Positions 1 through 7,535 of a stretch of 21,894 nt of DNA are shown here, in pieces. Within the stretch, counting starts at the first letter, position 1. Every line of letters begins with the position of its first letter. The position numbers and the translations under genes are program-made. The stretch comes from an uncultured Eubacteriales bacterium (GTDB taxonomy: Bacteria; Bacillota; Clostridia; Lachnospirales; CAG-274): assembly GCA_905201505.1 (NCBI GenBank), contig CAJKOJ010000030.1:1-21894 (forward strand), in the 5' to 3' direction. Below the pieces are notes generated by a model. The model saw only the letters and a list, made by a program, of their open reading frames with translations. It was not told the DNA's origin and searched no databases.

Positions 1-1
1 A

Positions 2-43
2 AGATTGTATAATATTGAAGCTGAACAGATAAGTAACAACTAA
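2..43 (+). CDS. possible C-terminal tail of an upstream gene
   Basis: One forward frame is open from the left edge to a TAA at 41-43 (tail reads RLYNIEAEQISNN). It is followed by AT-rich DNA and an intrinsic terminator at 173-203, as expected for a gene end. Another forward frame also stays open for about 30 bases, so the reading is uncertain and no product can be named. Confidence 0.25.
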   Translation, partial: RLYNIEAEQISNN

Positions 44-90
44 AAATATAAAAGAATTTAAAATAAAGATAACTTAAAATAAAAAGAACT

Positions 91-145
91 AAAAATTTTA
101 TCCAAAAATTTTATCCAAAAAAATTTATCCAAAAAAATTTTATCC
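91..145. repeat. four tandem 13-15 bp AT-rich repeats
   Basis: Four head-to-tail copies of AAAAATTTTATCC are seen at 91-103, 104-116, 117-130 and 131-145. The first two are identical; the last two gain one or two extra A residues. A partial fifth unit may follow. The array sits just before the terminator at 173. Likely products are slipped-strand duplication or a bendable A-tract region; no function can be assigned. Confidence 0.7.
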
Positions 146-172
146 AATAAAATGTAAAAGTATTTTATATTC

Positions 173-203
173 AAAGGCGGTCGGAATTCCGGCCGCCTTT
201 TTG
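173..203 (+). terminator. intrinsic terminator upstream of sdaAB
   Basis: AAAGGCGG at 173-180 pairs with CCGCCTTT at 193-200, and the inner TCGG/CCGG extends the stem around an AATT loop. A run of T residues (198-202) follows. It most likely ends the gene to the left; since sdaAB starts only 50 bases later, it could also attenuate transcription entering sdaAB. Confidence 0.75.
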
Positions 204-252
204 TATAAAAAAGGCCGTTATGCAAAATATAATTTAAAGAGGTGCGTTTTAA

Positions 253-909
253 ATGAATGTATTTGATATATTAGGGCCTGTAATGGTAGGTCCTTCAAGC
301 TCACATACAGCAGGAGCTGTGAGAATAGGCAATATTTCAAGAAGACTTTTAGGTGAAAGACCTGTAAAAGCCGATATTTTTTTGCACGGTTCATTTGCTT
401 TGACAGGTGTGGGACACGGAACGGATAAAGCAATTATAGCAGGTCTTTTGGGTATGGATACAGATGATATGAGAATACCTGAAAGTATGGAAATTGCAAA
501 AAAGGACGGTCTTAAATTTAATATAAGTACAGTTAATCTAAAAGACGCTCATCCAAACTCTGTTTTGCTGAAGTTAAAGGGGGAAAAAGGAAGAGAGCTT
601 GAAATTGCAGCAGCATCTGTAGGCGGCGGAAAAATAAGTATAGAACAAATAGACGGAATAGACACTCACTTTTCAGGAGATTATCATACTCTTGTTGTAC
701 ACAATGCTGACAGACCCGGACACGTTGCAGAAGTAGCATCAGCACTTGCACATCACGCTGTAAACATTGCATCGCTTAATTTATACAGAGATAAAAGAGG
801 CGGCTATGCTGTTATGATTGTAGAAACAGACCAGCCGATACCTGAAAATATTGTCAAATGGATTGAGCATCTGGAAGGCATTATAAAGGTTACTTATTTA
901 AATATATAA
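253..909 (+). CDS. sdaAB: L-serine dehydratase, iron-sulfur dependent, beta subunit
   Basis: Together with the alpha subunit this enzyme deaminates L-serine to pyruvate and ammonia in the cytoplasm. The 218-residue length is normal for the separate beta chain of Firmicutes. The N-terminal signature GPVMVGPSSSHTAGAVRIG (residues 8-26) is characteristic of the family, and a C-terminal ACT domain covers about residues 145-218 (HTLVVHNADRPGHVAEVA and on); such domains bind amino acids or aid assembly. The start is supported by an AAAGAGGTG ribosome binding site at 236-244. The stop lies 12 bases before sdaAA, so the two are surely cotranscribed. No convincing own promoter was found between the terminator at 173-203 and the start. 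Confidence 0.96.
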   Translation: MNVFDILGPVMVGPSSSHTAGAVRIGNISRRLLGERPVKADIFLHGSFALTGVGHGTDKAIIAGLLGMDTDDMRIPESMEIAKKDGLKFNISTVNLKDAHPNSVLLKLKGEKGRELEIAAASVGGGKISIEQIDGIDTHFSGDYHTLVVHNADRPGHVAEVASALAHHAVNIASLNLYRDKRGGYAVMIVETDQPIPENIVKWIEHLEGIIKVTYLNI

Positions 910-921
910 AGGAGAGTAATT

Positions 922-1794
922 ATGAGTTTTGGCAGTGTAAAGGAATTGTTAGAGGTATCCGAAAAAAGAGGTAAGGAAATATGGGAACTAGTATATGAAG
1001 ATGATTATACTGAAAGGAATGTGTCGAAGCAAAACTCCTGGGATAAAATGAAATCTATGTGGGAGGCAATGAAGGCATCTTCTGAAAATTACGACGGCAA
1101 GCTGAAATCACACAGTGGTTTATCAGGCGGAAACGGCTTGAAAATGCGTGAGTATATGAATAAATGTATAAGCGGAAGCTTTATGGGTGAGGTTATGGCT
1201 GAGGCAATTTCAGTGGCGGAATCAAATGCCTGTATGAAGCGTATAGTGGCGGCACCTACGGCAGGCTCATGCGGAGTGCTGCCGGCAGTTGTTATACCTT
1301 ATGTAAGAAAATACAAACCTGACGAGGAAAGAATAATTAAAGCTTTATATACAAGTGCAGGCTTTGGGCAAATAATTGCAAAAAGGGCCTTCATATCAGG
1401 TGCAGCAGGAGGCTGTCAGGCTGAAATAGGCTCTGCTTCTGCTATGTCAGCAGCAATGCTTGTGTATTTGCAGGGGGGAGACGGAGAAAGGTCAGCTGCA
1501 GCTATGGCATTTGCTTTGAAAAGTTTGCTGGGACTTGTGTGTGATCCTGTAGCCGGGCTTGTTGAAGTGCCTTGTGTAAAGAGGAATGTTATAGGTGCAG
1601 TAAATGCTGTTACAAGTGCTGATATGGCGATGGCGGGAATAGAGAGTGTAATACCCCCTGATGAGGTAATAGACGCAATGAGAGAGATAGGGCTTGCTAT
1701 GCCTCAGACATTAAGAGAAACAGGTGAGGGAGGACTTGCAGCAACTCCAACAGGAATGAAAATTGCTGAAAGTATGCCAAAACTTGGTGAATAA
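922..1794 (+). CDS. sdaAA: L-serine dehydratase, iron-sulfur dependent, alpha subunit
   Basis: This is the catalytic chain of the [4Fe-4S] serine dehydratase, 290 residues, full length for the family. Visible motifs are SHSGLSGGNGLKM (63-75), APTAGSCGVLPAV (111-123), GAAGGCQAEIGSASAMSAAM (160-179) and CDPVAGLVEVPC (207-218). Cys165, Cys207 and Cys218 have spacings of 42 and 11, the same as the three cluster cysteines described in the Legionella one-chain enzyme (343, 385, 396), so they probably hold the cluster. A GGAGAG ribosome binding site lies in the 12-base gap after sdaAB. The oxygen-labile cluster fits an anaerobic host that ferments serine or uses it for pyruvate. A bidirectional terminator follows. 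Confidence 0.96.
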   Translation: MSFGSVKELLEVSEKRGKEIWELVYEDDYTERNVSKQNSWDKMKSMWEAMKASSENYDGKLKSHSGLSGGNGLKMREYMNKCISGSFMGEVMAEAISVAESNACMKRIVAAPTAGSCGVLPAVVIPYVRKYKPDEERIIKALYTSAGFGQIIAKRAFISGAAGGCQAEIGSASAMSAAMLVYLQGGDGERSAAAMAFALKSLLGLVCDPVAGLVEVPCVKRNVIGAVNAVTSADMAMAGIESVIPPDEVIDAMREIGLAMPQTLRETGEGGLAATPTGMKIAESMPKLGE

Positions 1795-1827
1795 TAAATT
1801 AAATAATTATATATTTATTGGCAGATT

Positions 1828-1854
1828 AAACCCACCGGTTTTGCCGGTGGGTTT
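1828..1854. terminator. bidirectional terminator between sdaAA and the small membrane gene
   Basis: CCCACCGG (1831-1838) pairs with CCGGTGGG (1844-1851) around a TTTTG loop, with flanking AAA (1828-1830) and TTT (1852-1854). It can serve both converging genes: the reverse gene has its stop codon at 1857-1859, immediately beside it. Confidence 0.85.
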
Positions 1855-1856
1855 AA

Positions 1857-2177
1857 TTAGTTGAATAATTCAAATTTATATACATTTTTTAATAAGACAA
1901 TTTTATTTCTGTTTCTATAGGCCATTTTTAATACAAAGTTACGTTTTTTCTTGCGTATTTCTCTTTGTTTCTTTTCTTCTATAAAATCAGCAACAATGCC
2001 GAAGGCTGTTATACAGCAGATAGTTAAAATAAGAAATGGAATAGTTACATAAAGCATATCTTTATAACTAAGGTTATTAATCCAGCTGAAGCCGAAGTTA
2101 ATACAATACAAAACTGTGAAGATAACAACAGCCATTAATAAATTTATACAAAGTTTAGTCATACCTTTAATGTTCAT
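1857..2177 (-). CDS. small two-helix membrane protein, unknown
   Basis: The 106-residue product has two predicted membrane segments, roughly residues 9-33 (LCINLLMAVVIFTVLYCINF) and 41-64 (LYVTIPFLILTICCITAFGI). A strongly basic C-terminal tail of about 40 residues (KKQREIRKKKRNF) should lie in the cytoplasm by the positive-inside rule. I recognise no family. An AGGAGG site at 2187-2192 and a near-ideal promoter at 2223-2251 support it as a real, expressed single gene. It is divergent from the FAH-family gene, but nothing shows that the two act together. Confidence 0.7.
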   Translation of the reverse strand: MNIKGMTKLCINLLMAVVIFTVLYCINFGFSWINNLSYKDMLYVTIPFLILTICCITAFGIVADFIEEKKQREIRKKKRNFVLKMAYRNRNKIVLLKNVYKFELFN

Positions 2178-2222
2178 AGTACAAAACCTCCTGTAAATCG
2201 TTCATTTGTTTGCTACAAGAAC

Positions 2223-2251
2223 ATTATACAACAAATTTTCTAATTTGTCAA
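2223..2251 (-). promoter_or_regulatory. sigma-A promoter of the small membrane protein gene
   Basis: On the reverse strand TTGACA (2251-2246) and TATAAT (2228-2223) are both perfect consensus boxes with an ideal 17-base spacer. The expected transcript begins near 2216 and leads to the AGGAGG site at 2187-2192. The flanks carry an inverted pair AGAACA (2218-2223) and TGTTCT (2257-2262), a possible operator around the promoter. Confidence 0.85.
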
Positions 2252-2287
2252 ATATTTGTTCTAAAAAATATTTTTGGGGTTTTATCC

Positions 2288-2316
2288 TTTAATTAACACA
2301 AATTATGTGTTATACT
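2288..2316 (+). promoter_or_regulatory. promoter with operator-like palindrome for the FAH-family gene
   Basis: A weak -35 (TTTAAT, 2288-2293) and a good -10 (TATACT, 2311-2316) are 17 bases apart. The spacer is occupied by a perfect 7-bp inverted repeat, TAACACA (2294-2300), five bases, TGTGTTA (2306-2312). A palindrome that fills the spacer and touches the -10 is a typical repressor site; a weak -35 would also fit activation. The regulator is not identifiable. Confidence 0.55.
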
Positions 2317-2348
2317 TTAACTATAAAAAACAAGGAGGTATGCCATTT

Positions 2349-3194
2349 ATGAAGATAGCCACTTTTAAACATTTAGAAAAAATATTGGTAGGTATATTGA
2401 CAGATAAGTATATATATCCTCTCCCGTTTAAATCTGTTAATGAGTTAATTGATTCAGGAAATACATTTGAGGCTATTGCAGCTATGGCAGGAAATCCCAT
2501 AGCTGTTCAGGAAACAGAACTGTTAGCTCCTATACCTGAACCAAAACAGGATATAATATGTCTTGGAATTAATTATATGGCACATGCAGTTGAATCGGCA
2601 AGATATAAAAAAGAAGCCTTTGGTGGGGACAGACCTTATGCTGTATATTTTTCTAAAAGGGTGAATGAATGTACTGCTCACAACGGTCAGATTTCAGCTT
2701 ACAGGGATATTGTGGACAGTCTTGACTATGAATGTGAACTTGCAGTAATAATAGGCAGGGACTGTAAAAATGTAAAAAAAGAGGACGCTTTTAAATATGT
2801 ATTTGGGTACACTATTTTAAATGATATTAGTGCAAGAAATTTGCAGACAAGGCATAAGCAATGGTATTTTGGAAAGAGCCTTGACGGTTTTACACCTATG
2901 GGTCCTTGTATTGTAACCGAAGACGAGTTTGAACGTCCGCCTGTGCTTGAAATAAAGTCTTATGTAAATGGTGAACTGCGTCAGAACAGCAAAACTGATT
3001 TGTTGATTTTTGATATTCCTCATGTAATAGAGGAATTAAGCCATGGAATGACATTAAAATCAGGTACCGTAATTTCTATGGGTACTCCGTCGGGAGTGGG
3101 TATGGGTTTCCAGCCGCCTAAGTTTTTAAAGCACGGAGATGTAGTTGAATGTTACATAGAAAATATAGGCACTTTAAGAACATATATTGATTAG
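2349..3194 (+). CDS. fumarylacetoacetate hydrolase (FAH) family protein
   Basis: A 281-residue member of the FAH superfamily, which includes acylpyruvate hydrolases, 2-keto-4-pentenoate hydratases, HHDD isomerases and oxaloacetate decarboxylases acting on 2-oxo acids with a divalent metal. The C-terminal catalytic domain starts near residue 69 (IICLGINYMAHA). The metal ligands are visible as Glu128 and Glu130 in DYECELAVIIG and Asp159 in ILNDISARN; Lys176 in FGKSLDGFTPMGP and the GTPSGVGM loop are also conserved. The start at 2349 is chosen because AAGGAGG (2332-2338) is correctly spaced for it, while the longer frame from 2274 would begin upstream of the predicted promoter -10. Exact substrate cannot be read from sequence, and no pathway genes are adjacent. 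Confidence 0.9.
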   Translation: MKIATFKHLEKILVGILTDKYIYPLPFKSVNELIDSGNTFEAIAAMAGNPIAVQETELLAPIPEPKQDIICLGINYMAHAVESARYKKEAFGGDRPYAVYFSKRVNECTAHNGQISAYRDIVDSLDYECELAVIIGRDCKNVKKEDAFKYVFGYTILNDISARNLQTRHKQWYFGKSLDGFTPMGPCIVTEDEFERPPVLEIKSYVNGELRQNSKTDLLIFDIPHVIEELSHGMTLKSGTVISMGTPSGVGMGFQPPKFLKHGDVVECYIENIGTLRTYID

Positions 3195-3253
3195 TTAAAG
3201 CAGTAAGAAATGAATTTGCTTTTTAGCAGAGTTTTATAATATATGAAATAAGT

Positions 3254-3323
3254 ATCCGCCCTGTGGTATGAAGTGCACCTGCAAATTTTAGTTTGGGTGC
3301 TACTTTAACTAGGGCGGATTTTT
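3254..3323 (+). terminator. long two-tier hairpin terminator after the FAH-family gene
   Basis: The outer stem is ATCCGCCCT (3254-3262) with AGGGCGGAT (3311-3319), followed by T residues to 3323. Inside is a second stem, AAGTGCACC (3271-3279) with GGTGC-T-ACTT (3297-3306), one base bulged. Only the forward side has a T-run, so it acts on the FAH gene. The inner palindrome is unusual for a simple terminator and could be an inserted short repeat. Confidence 0.7.
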
Positions 3324-3325
3324 AT

Positions 3326-5506
3326 TTAAAGATTTATTTTTTTTATAAGTTTTTTGAGTTCTTTTATTTCTTTATCAGATACTTTTTCAGAAAATATACA
3401 TTTTTCGCAAAGACAGATAATTTTCTTTGCTTTTTCGCTTCCGTACTTTTCAGATAATTTTTGCTCAAGTTCTCTATAGCTTGTGCAGTCAGTCTTTAAC
3501 TTCTTTTTTAAATTTTCCATAATAATGTAAGCTTTTTTTGAATTATCTGATTTTGCATATTTAATATATCTGTAAAGCTTTACAAATATTAAAAAGATAG
3601 TTAACAGCAATATTATTACAGCAGATAATGCCGCAATGAGTTTTAAAGTTATACGTGCACCTGATTTTGCTATATTTGCAGGCGAATATTTATCTTTGTC
3701 AACTGTCCTGAAATAGTTTTCAAGGCTTGTATTTGGTGTATATGTATTTTCAGCGTTTTCTCCGTACTTTTCTTCAAGTTCAGTCATAGGAGGCTGAGGA
3801 ATAATATCAACTATTTTCCAGCCGCCGTCCTTATTATATGTTTCGACCCAGCAGGAAAGATTAGCCTGTTTTACTTGTATGGTTGTTTTTGTTTTGCCTG
3901 ATTTTTTGCCTGCAAGGGTTTGTTCAGCTTCAACTGCATAACCGCTTACATATCTTGCAGGTATCCCAAGATTTCTGTATATTAAAGTCAATGCAGAAGC
4001 GTAGTGTGTGAAATTGCCTGTTTTTGTCTCTTCCAAAAAGTAATTTACAAAATCTTTGCCGTATGGCAAAACTGTACTTTCTGTTGAGTATGTAAAATTA
4101 TTTTTAAAATACGCGGCGATTTTATTGTTTAAATCGCTGTCATTTGCATTAAAGCCTTGTTCTTGGCAGATTTTATCAATGACTGCTTTGTTTTTATCAT
4201 CAATATTAAGATAATTGTTTTCAACATATTTATTATACTCTTCATCATTTATTTTGACATCTTTGTATTTATATGCTGTTACTTTCATTTTATTTTTTTC
4301 ATCGTATGAACTGCCGTTTTCTTCTGAGTAGTAAGGTAAATATGAAATTCTGCTTGAAGCACTTATTTCATAGTCCTTTTGTGAGGCACCTGCATTTTTT
4401 AGAGCATTTACCATTACACTGTCATCGTCATCAGATTCTGTCCATAAGTTGTATCTGTAGTTATAGTTTTGACCTGTAAAGCACTTAAAGTAAAGTTTTC
4501 CCTGTGTAACAGGCTCAGTGATAAATGAAAATACATTTGACTTAAAGTTCGGTTTGACATACGACATATACCCCAGCTGTCCGTAACTTACATTTTTGAT
4601 AAGTGTAAACTTTTTGTATTCGGCATATTTCATAAGTGCAATATCTCTTGCTGTAGTTTTTATGTTCTCACTGTATTCATCTGTAAATTCAGTATTAAAT
4701 TTATTTATATCATAAAATTGTTTAAAGCCTTGTCCTAATGCGAGAAATAAAACTGAAGCAATAATAACGGTTTGCAGGGCATACATAAAGTCTGTTTTGC
4801 TTTTATATTCACGGCTTGTTTTTTTCTTTATTAAATCAGTAATGCTGAACTTAAGCGAGTTGATACTGCAAAGACTTATTAAAATGACTAAGGAAAAGCA
4901 AATTAAAAGCAGTACTGCGTATTTATAGCTTATTGTACATTCAAAAAAACTCAGAAGTGAAAATATTAAAGCAATGCCTAAAGCGTATAAAAGCTTTGAA
5001 CAAAGTTTAACAACAACAAGTACCATAATCATTGAAATAATAATTGCGGTTATAGCTGCGGCAGAATTAACAGTTAAATATGTATTTTCCATAACCGAAT
5101 CAAAACCGTCGGCAGACGGCAGGCTAAGAGAATTTGATATTATAGAATAGCTTTGATTTGCTATTGTCATAATGCCGTTTTTAATTATTTCTGTATTTGA
5201 GGCAATATAACTATATAATTTGTACAAAAAGCCGCAGTAAACAATAATCATTGATATTGTGTTAATCTGTGAGGCAGCAAGAATTAATACAGAAACTGTA
5301 ATGATTTTATACATAAGAGGATAGTCACATTCGATATTAAAGCCTGTAAAGAGCAAATTAAAAACAATAATTGAACTTAAAATACATATTACAGTTTTTA
5401 TAAACAGTGAAAAAAGACCTCCTCCTTTGTGGGAATGAGGCTTAAATAAAAGGATACTTGTATTTTGCTTAGTATTTTCTTTTAGTATTTTAAGGTTTTT
5501 GTCCAT
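3326..5506 (-). CDS. polytopic membrane protein with degenerate transglutaminase-like domain
   Basis: The 726-residue protein resembles TgpA/DUF3488-type transglutaminase proteins: about six N-terminal membrane helices (around 31-54, 64-96, 146-167, 170-189, 194-214, 239-258), an extracytoplasmic region with a transglutaminase core near 470-575, one more helix near 630-655 and a charged cytoplasmic tail. The core is clear (HYASALTLIYRNLGIPARYV and CWVETYNKDGGWKIVD), but the usual G-Y-C-x-x-Y-A motif reads GNFTHYA, so the nucleophilic Cys is Phe499. The usual A-H-A-W reads LSCW, so the His is Ser551. Asp567 remains. Classical protease or crosslinking activity is therefore unlikely; Cys552 is one residue off the His position. 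The start codon shares one base with the stop of the DUF58 gene, as in MoxR/DUF58/transglutaminase operons. Confidence 0.88.
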   Translation of the reverse strand: MDKNLKILKENTKQNTSILLFKPHSHKGGGLFSLFIKTVICILSSIIVFNLLFTGFNIECDYPLMYKIITVSVLILAASQINTISMIIVYCGFLYKLYSYIASNTEIIKNGIMTIANQSYSIISNSLSLPSADGFDSVMENTYLTVNSAAAITAIIISMIMVLVVVKLCSKLLYALGIALIFSLLSFFECTISYKYAVLLLICFSLVILISLCSINSLKFSITDLIKKKTSREYKSKTDFMYALQTVIIASVLFLALGQGFKQFYDINKFNTEFTDEYSENIKTTARDIALMKYAEYKKFTLIKNVSYGQLGYMSYVKPNFKSNVFSFITEPVTQGKLYFKCFTGQNYNYRYNLWTESDDDDSVMVNALKNAGASQKDYEISASSRISYLPYYSEENGSSYDEKNKMKVTAYKYKDVKINDEEYNKYVENNYLNIDDKNKAVIDKICQEQGFNANDSDLNNKIAAYFKNNFTYSTESTVLPYGKDFVNYFLEETKTGNFTHYASALTLIYRNLGIPARYVSGYAVEAEQTLAGKKSGKTKTTIQVKQANLSCWVETYNKDGGWKIVDIIPQPPMTELEEKYGENAENTYTPNTSLENYFRTVDKDKYSPANIAKSGARITLKLIAALSAVIILLLTIFLIFVKLYRYIKYAKSDNSKKAYIIMENLKKKLKTDCTSYRELEQKLSEKYGSEKAKKIICLCEKCIFSEKVSDKEIKELKKLIKKINL

Positions 5507-6480
5507 TATACTAACTCCATTTTATCATTTATGTAGAGAACTTTATTTTCCCTGTAAAGTCTTTTATATTCTGTAAGAGCCTTGTTTTTGACAATTTCAG
5601 GTGCTGAGTTATATATCCTGTATAAGGCATTTGTTAAAGAGTCTTTATCGGAAATATAGGCACTTTCAAACTCTTCACTGCCGCAGGGCAGCCAAAGCAG
5701 TGTAAAATTGCAGGCTTTCAAGCCTATGCTGTATACTGTATCAATAGCATTGTCAAGGTTTTCAATATTCATATCCATAAGAATAACTGCTTCATCTGCA
5801 CTTGTTCTTTCAAATTCCCGTACATACAGTTTTTCTGTCCTTGCGAAAAGTTTCCAGTTTATACTGTTTGTCCTGTCGCCGCTTTTATATTCTTTATATC
5901 CGCTTACATCTCCGCTGTTGCTCAGATATACATTTACAGCAGGTATTTCTTCTGATTCTGCAGAACCTAAAACGGCATTGTCAATGTTGTGATTTTTAGG
6001 CATAGTAATTACTGAATATAATGTTTTGTTTTGTATTATCGATTTTAAAATACCGAACATATCGCTGTATTCAATATTGCCTGCGGAAATATCAACAACG
6101 CCTGATTTTGCAAGTTCAAAAGGAAGTGTGATTTTCTTTGAAGCGAGTACAGGCAGTGAGACAACCAGTGTGGTTTTATGCTCTTTATAAAATTTGTTTT
6201 TAACAGTAATATCTAATTTTGCTTTATTTATGGGAAAACATTTTCTGTTTTTAAGAGTAATATATATTTCACCTTTTTCACCTTTTGTATAATTGGTTTT
6301 GTTGCTGCTTATTTCTATATCTATACTGCCAAAGGGAAGAAGATATAAAATTATATCTGATAGAGCGGCAAATATCATAAATGCCGTTCCCATAAATAAA
6401 TAATAGCTTCTGAAAAACAAAGACATATAAAGAAGCAAAGCAAGGGTAATTATGTATGTCACCACTTTAAATATTTTCAT
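5506..6480 (-). CDS. DUF58 family membrane-anchored protein
   Basis: The 324-residue protein has two N-terminal membrane helices (IFKVVTYIITLALLLYMSLFF and YLFMGTAFMIFAALSDIILYLL), then a beta-rich segment (NYTKGEKGEIYITLKN onward) and the DUF58 signature GYKEYKSGDRTNSINWKLFA with the following RTEKLYVREFE. DUF58 proteins are nearly always encoded with a MoxR ATPase and often a transglutaminase-like protein; a chaperone-like role in assembling envelope or metal-binding proteins has been proposed for such sets. The ATG at 6480 is preferred since AAAGGA sits 8 bases upstream; an in-frame ATG at 6489 overlaps the moxR stop but has no spaced ribosome site. The gene ends sharing one base with the next start, suggesting translational coupling. 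Confidence 0.9.
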   Translation of the reverse strand: MKIFKVVTYIITLALLLYMSLFFRSYYLFMGTAFMIFAALSDIILYLLPFGSIDIEISSNKTNYTKGEKGEIYITLKNRKCFPINKAKLDITVKNKFYKEHKTTLVVSLPVLASKKITLPFELAKSGVVDISAGNIEYSDMFGILKSIIQNKTLYSVITMPKNHNIDNAVLGSAESEEIPAVNVYLSNSGDVSGYKEYKSGDRTNSINWKLFARTEKLYVREFERTSADEAVILMDMNIENLDNAIDTVYSIGLKACNFTLLWLPCGSEEFESAYISDKDSLTNALYRIYNSAPEIVKNKALTEYKRLYRENKVLYINDKMELV

Positions 6481-6485
6481 AGGTA

Positions 6486-7406
6486 TCATCCTTTTAACTT
6501 AACACTTTTAACAAGCTGATTTATAACTTGTTCTTCTGTCATTCCTTTAGCTCTGCCTTCTGCACTGAGCTCTATTCTGTGAGAGGCTGCTGCTGTAATA
6601 ATATCAATAATATCTTCTAAAACAACATAATCCCTGTCGTTAAAAACAGCATTTGCCTTTGCCATTTTAAGTATAGCAATACTTCCTCTTGGGCTTATGC
6701 CTATTGATATGTAGGGATTATTTCTTGTAGCGTTTACAAAATCAACAATATATTGATATATATTATCCTTTACAAAACATTCTTCAGCCATTTCCTGATA
6801 GTTAAGGAGTTCTTTGCTTGTCATAATATTATTGAGTACATCAAGTTTACTGCTTTTTGCACCCTTTAAAATTTCTATTTCAGCCTGAGGGGAGGGGTAT
6901 CCCATAGACATTCTTACAATAAATCTTTCAATCTGTGACTGCGGAAGTCTCTGAGTACCTGCCGAACCAAAGGGGTTTTGAGTGGCAATGGCAACAAATG
7001 GCTTTGGTAGTTCTCTTGTTATGCCTTCTACTGTGTATTTACCCTCTTCCATAAGTTCCAGCAATGCAGACTGAGTTTTTGATGAAGTTCTGTTTATTTC
7101 ATCAGCCAGAAACAAATTGCATACTGCGGCACCCTCTATGTATTCAAAATTTTGACTTTTTTGATTGTACATATTATAACCTATAATATCACTTGGCATA
7201 ACATCAGGCGTAAATTGTATCCTGTTATAGTCAAGACCAAGAGTTTTTGAAAGAGCAAGAGCCAAAGTTGTCTTTCCTACACCGGGAATATCCTCCAAAA
7301 GTATGTGACCGCCTGCTGTTATTGAAACCACAAGCAATTTGATGACGTTTTCTTTGCCGATTACAACTTTACTTATTTCATCAACAATTAATTTAAGCTT
7401 ATTCAT
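6486..7406 (-). CDS. MoxR family AAA+ ATPase
   Basis: A 306-residue cytoplasmic AAA+ ATPase. Visible elements are Walker A (EDIPGVGKTTLA, residues 38-49), Walker B (LFLADEINRTSSKTQ), the sensor stretch ATQNPFGSAGTQRLPQSQIERF and the ISPRGSIAIL lid motif. MoxR proteins are thought to remodel or activate partners, usually those encoded next to them; here these are the DUF58 and transglutaminase-like proteins, which follow with no gap. The start at 7406 is set by a GGAGG site just upstream; the open frame runs on to 7721 but that extension is low-complexity, covers both divergent promoters and overlaps the opposite gene. It is the first gene of the operon, driven by the promoter at 7438-7466. 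Confidence 0.93.
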   Translation of the reverse strand: MNKLKLIVDEISKVVIGKENVIKLLVVSITAGGHILLEDIPGVGKTTLALALSKTLGLDYNRIQFTPDVMPSDIIGYNMYNQKSQNFEYIEGAAVCNLFLADEINRTSSKTQSALLELMEEGKYTVEGITRELPKPFVAIATQNPFGSAGTQRLPQSQIERFIVRMSMGYPSPQAEIEILKGAKSSKLDVLNNIMTSKELLNYQEMAEECFVKDNIYQYIVDFVNATRNNPYISIGISPRGSIAILKMAKANAVFNDRDYVVLEDIIDIITAAASHRIELSAEGRAKGMTEEQVINQLVKSVKLKG

Positions 7407-7422
7407 ATTGACCTCCATATAA

Positions 7423-7466
7423 AATACAATTGTATTAAGTATAACATAAAAAAAAATTATTGTAAA
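7423..7466 (-). promoter_or_regulatory. promoter of the MoxR operon with palindromic operator candidate
   Basis: Reverse strand TTTACA (7466-7461) and TATACT (7443-7438) are 17 bases apart. The predicted start of transcription, about 7431, falls inside a perfect 14-bp palindrome AATACAATTGTATT (7423-7436), the expected position for a repressor site. The GGAGG site and start codon of moxR follow directly. Confidence 0.7.
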
Positions 7467-7479
7467 TAATTCAATAAAA

Positions 7480-7508
7480 TTGACAATTACAGCTATTTGT
7501 TGTACAAT
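7480..7508 (+). promoter_or_regulatory. sigma-A promoter of the SGNH-like/gltX operon
   Basis: TTGACA (7480-7485) is a perfect -35 and TACAAT (7503-7508) a five-of-six -10, with a 17-base spacer. Its -35 lies 13 bases from the -35 of the divergent moxR promoter, so the two start back to back. The predicted start near 7515 rules out the longer reading of the downstream gene from 7497. Confidence 0.82.
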
Positions 7509-7535
7509 ACTAAAGATAAGAGCCGGAGGATTTTT

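Noticed and set aside
91..145. CRISPR array
   Set aside because: The units are contiguous 13-15 bp repeats without spacers, and no cas gene is present.
201..233. Promoter for sdaAB (TTGTAT and TATAAT)
   Set aside because: The spacer is 21 bases and the -35 lies in the terminator tail, so it falls short of a supported call.
3269..3308. Complete insertion sequence with GAAGTGCACC-like ends
   Set aside because: Only the short imperfect palindrome is present; there is no transposase and no clear target duplication, so it is kept as a hairpin with a possible MITE origin.
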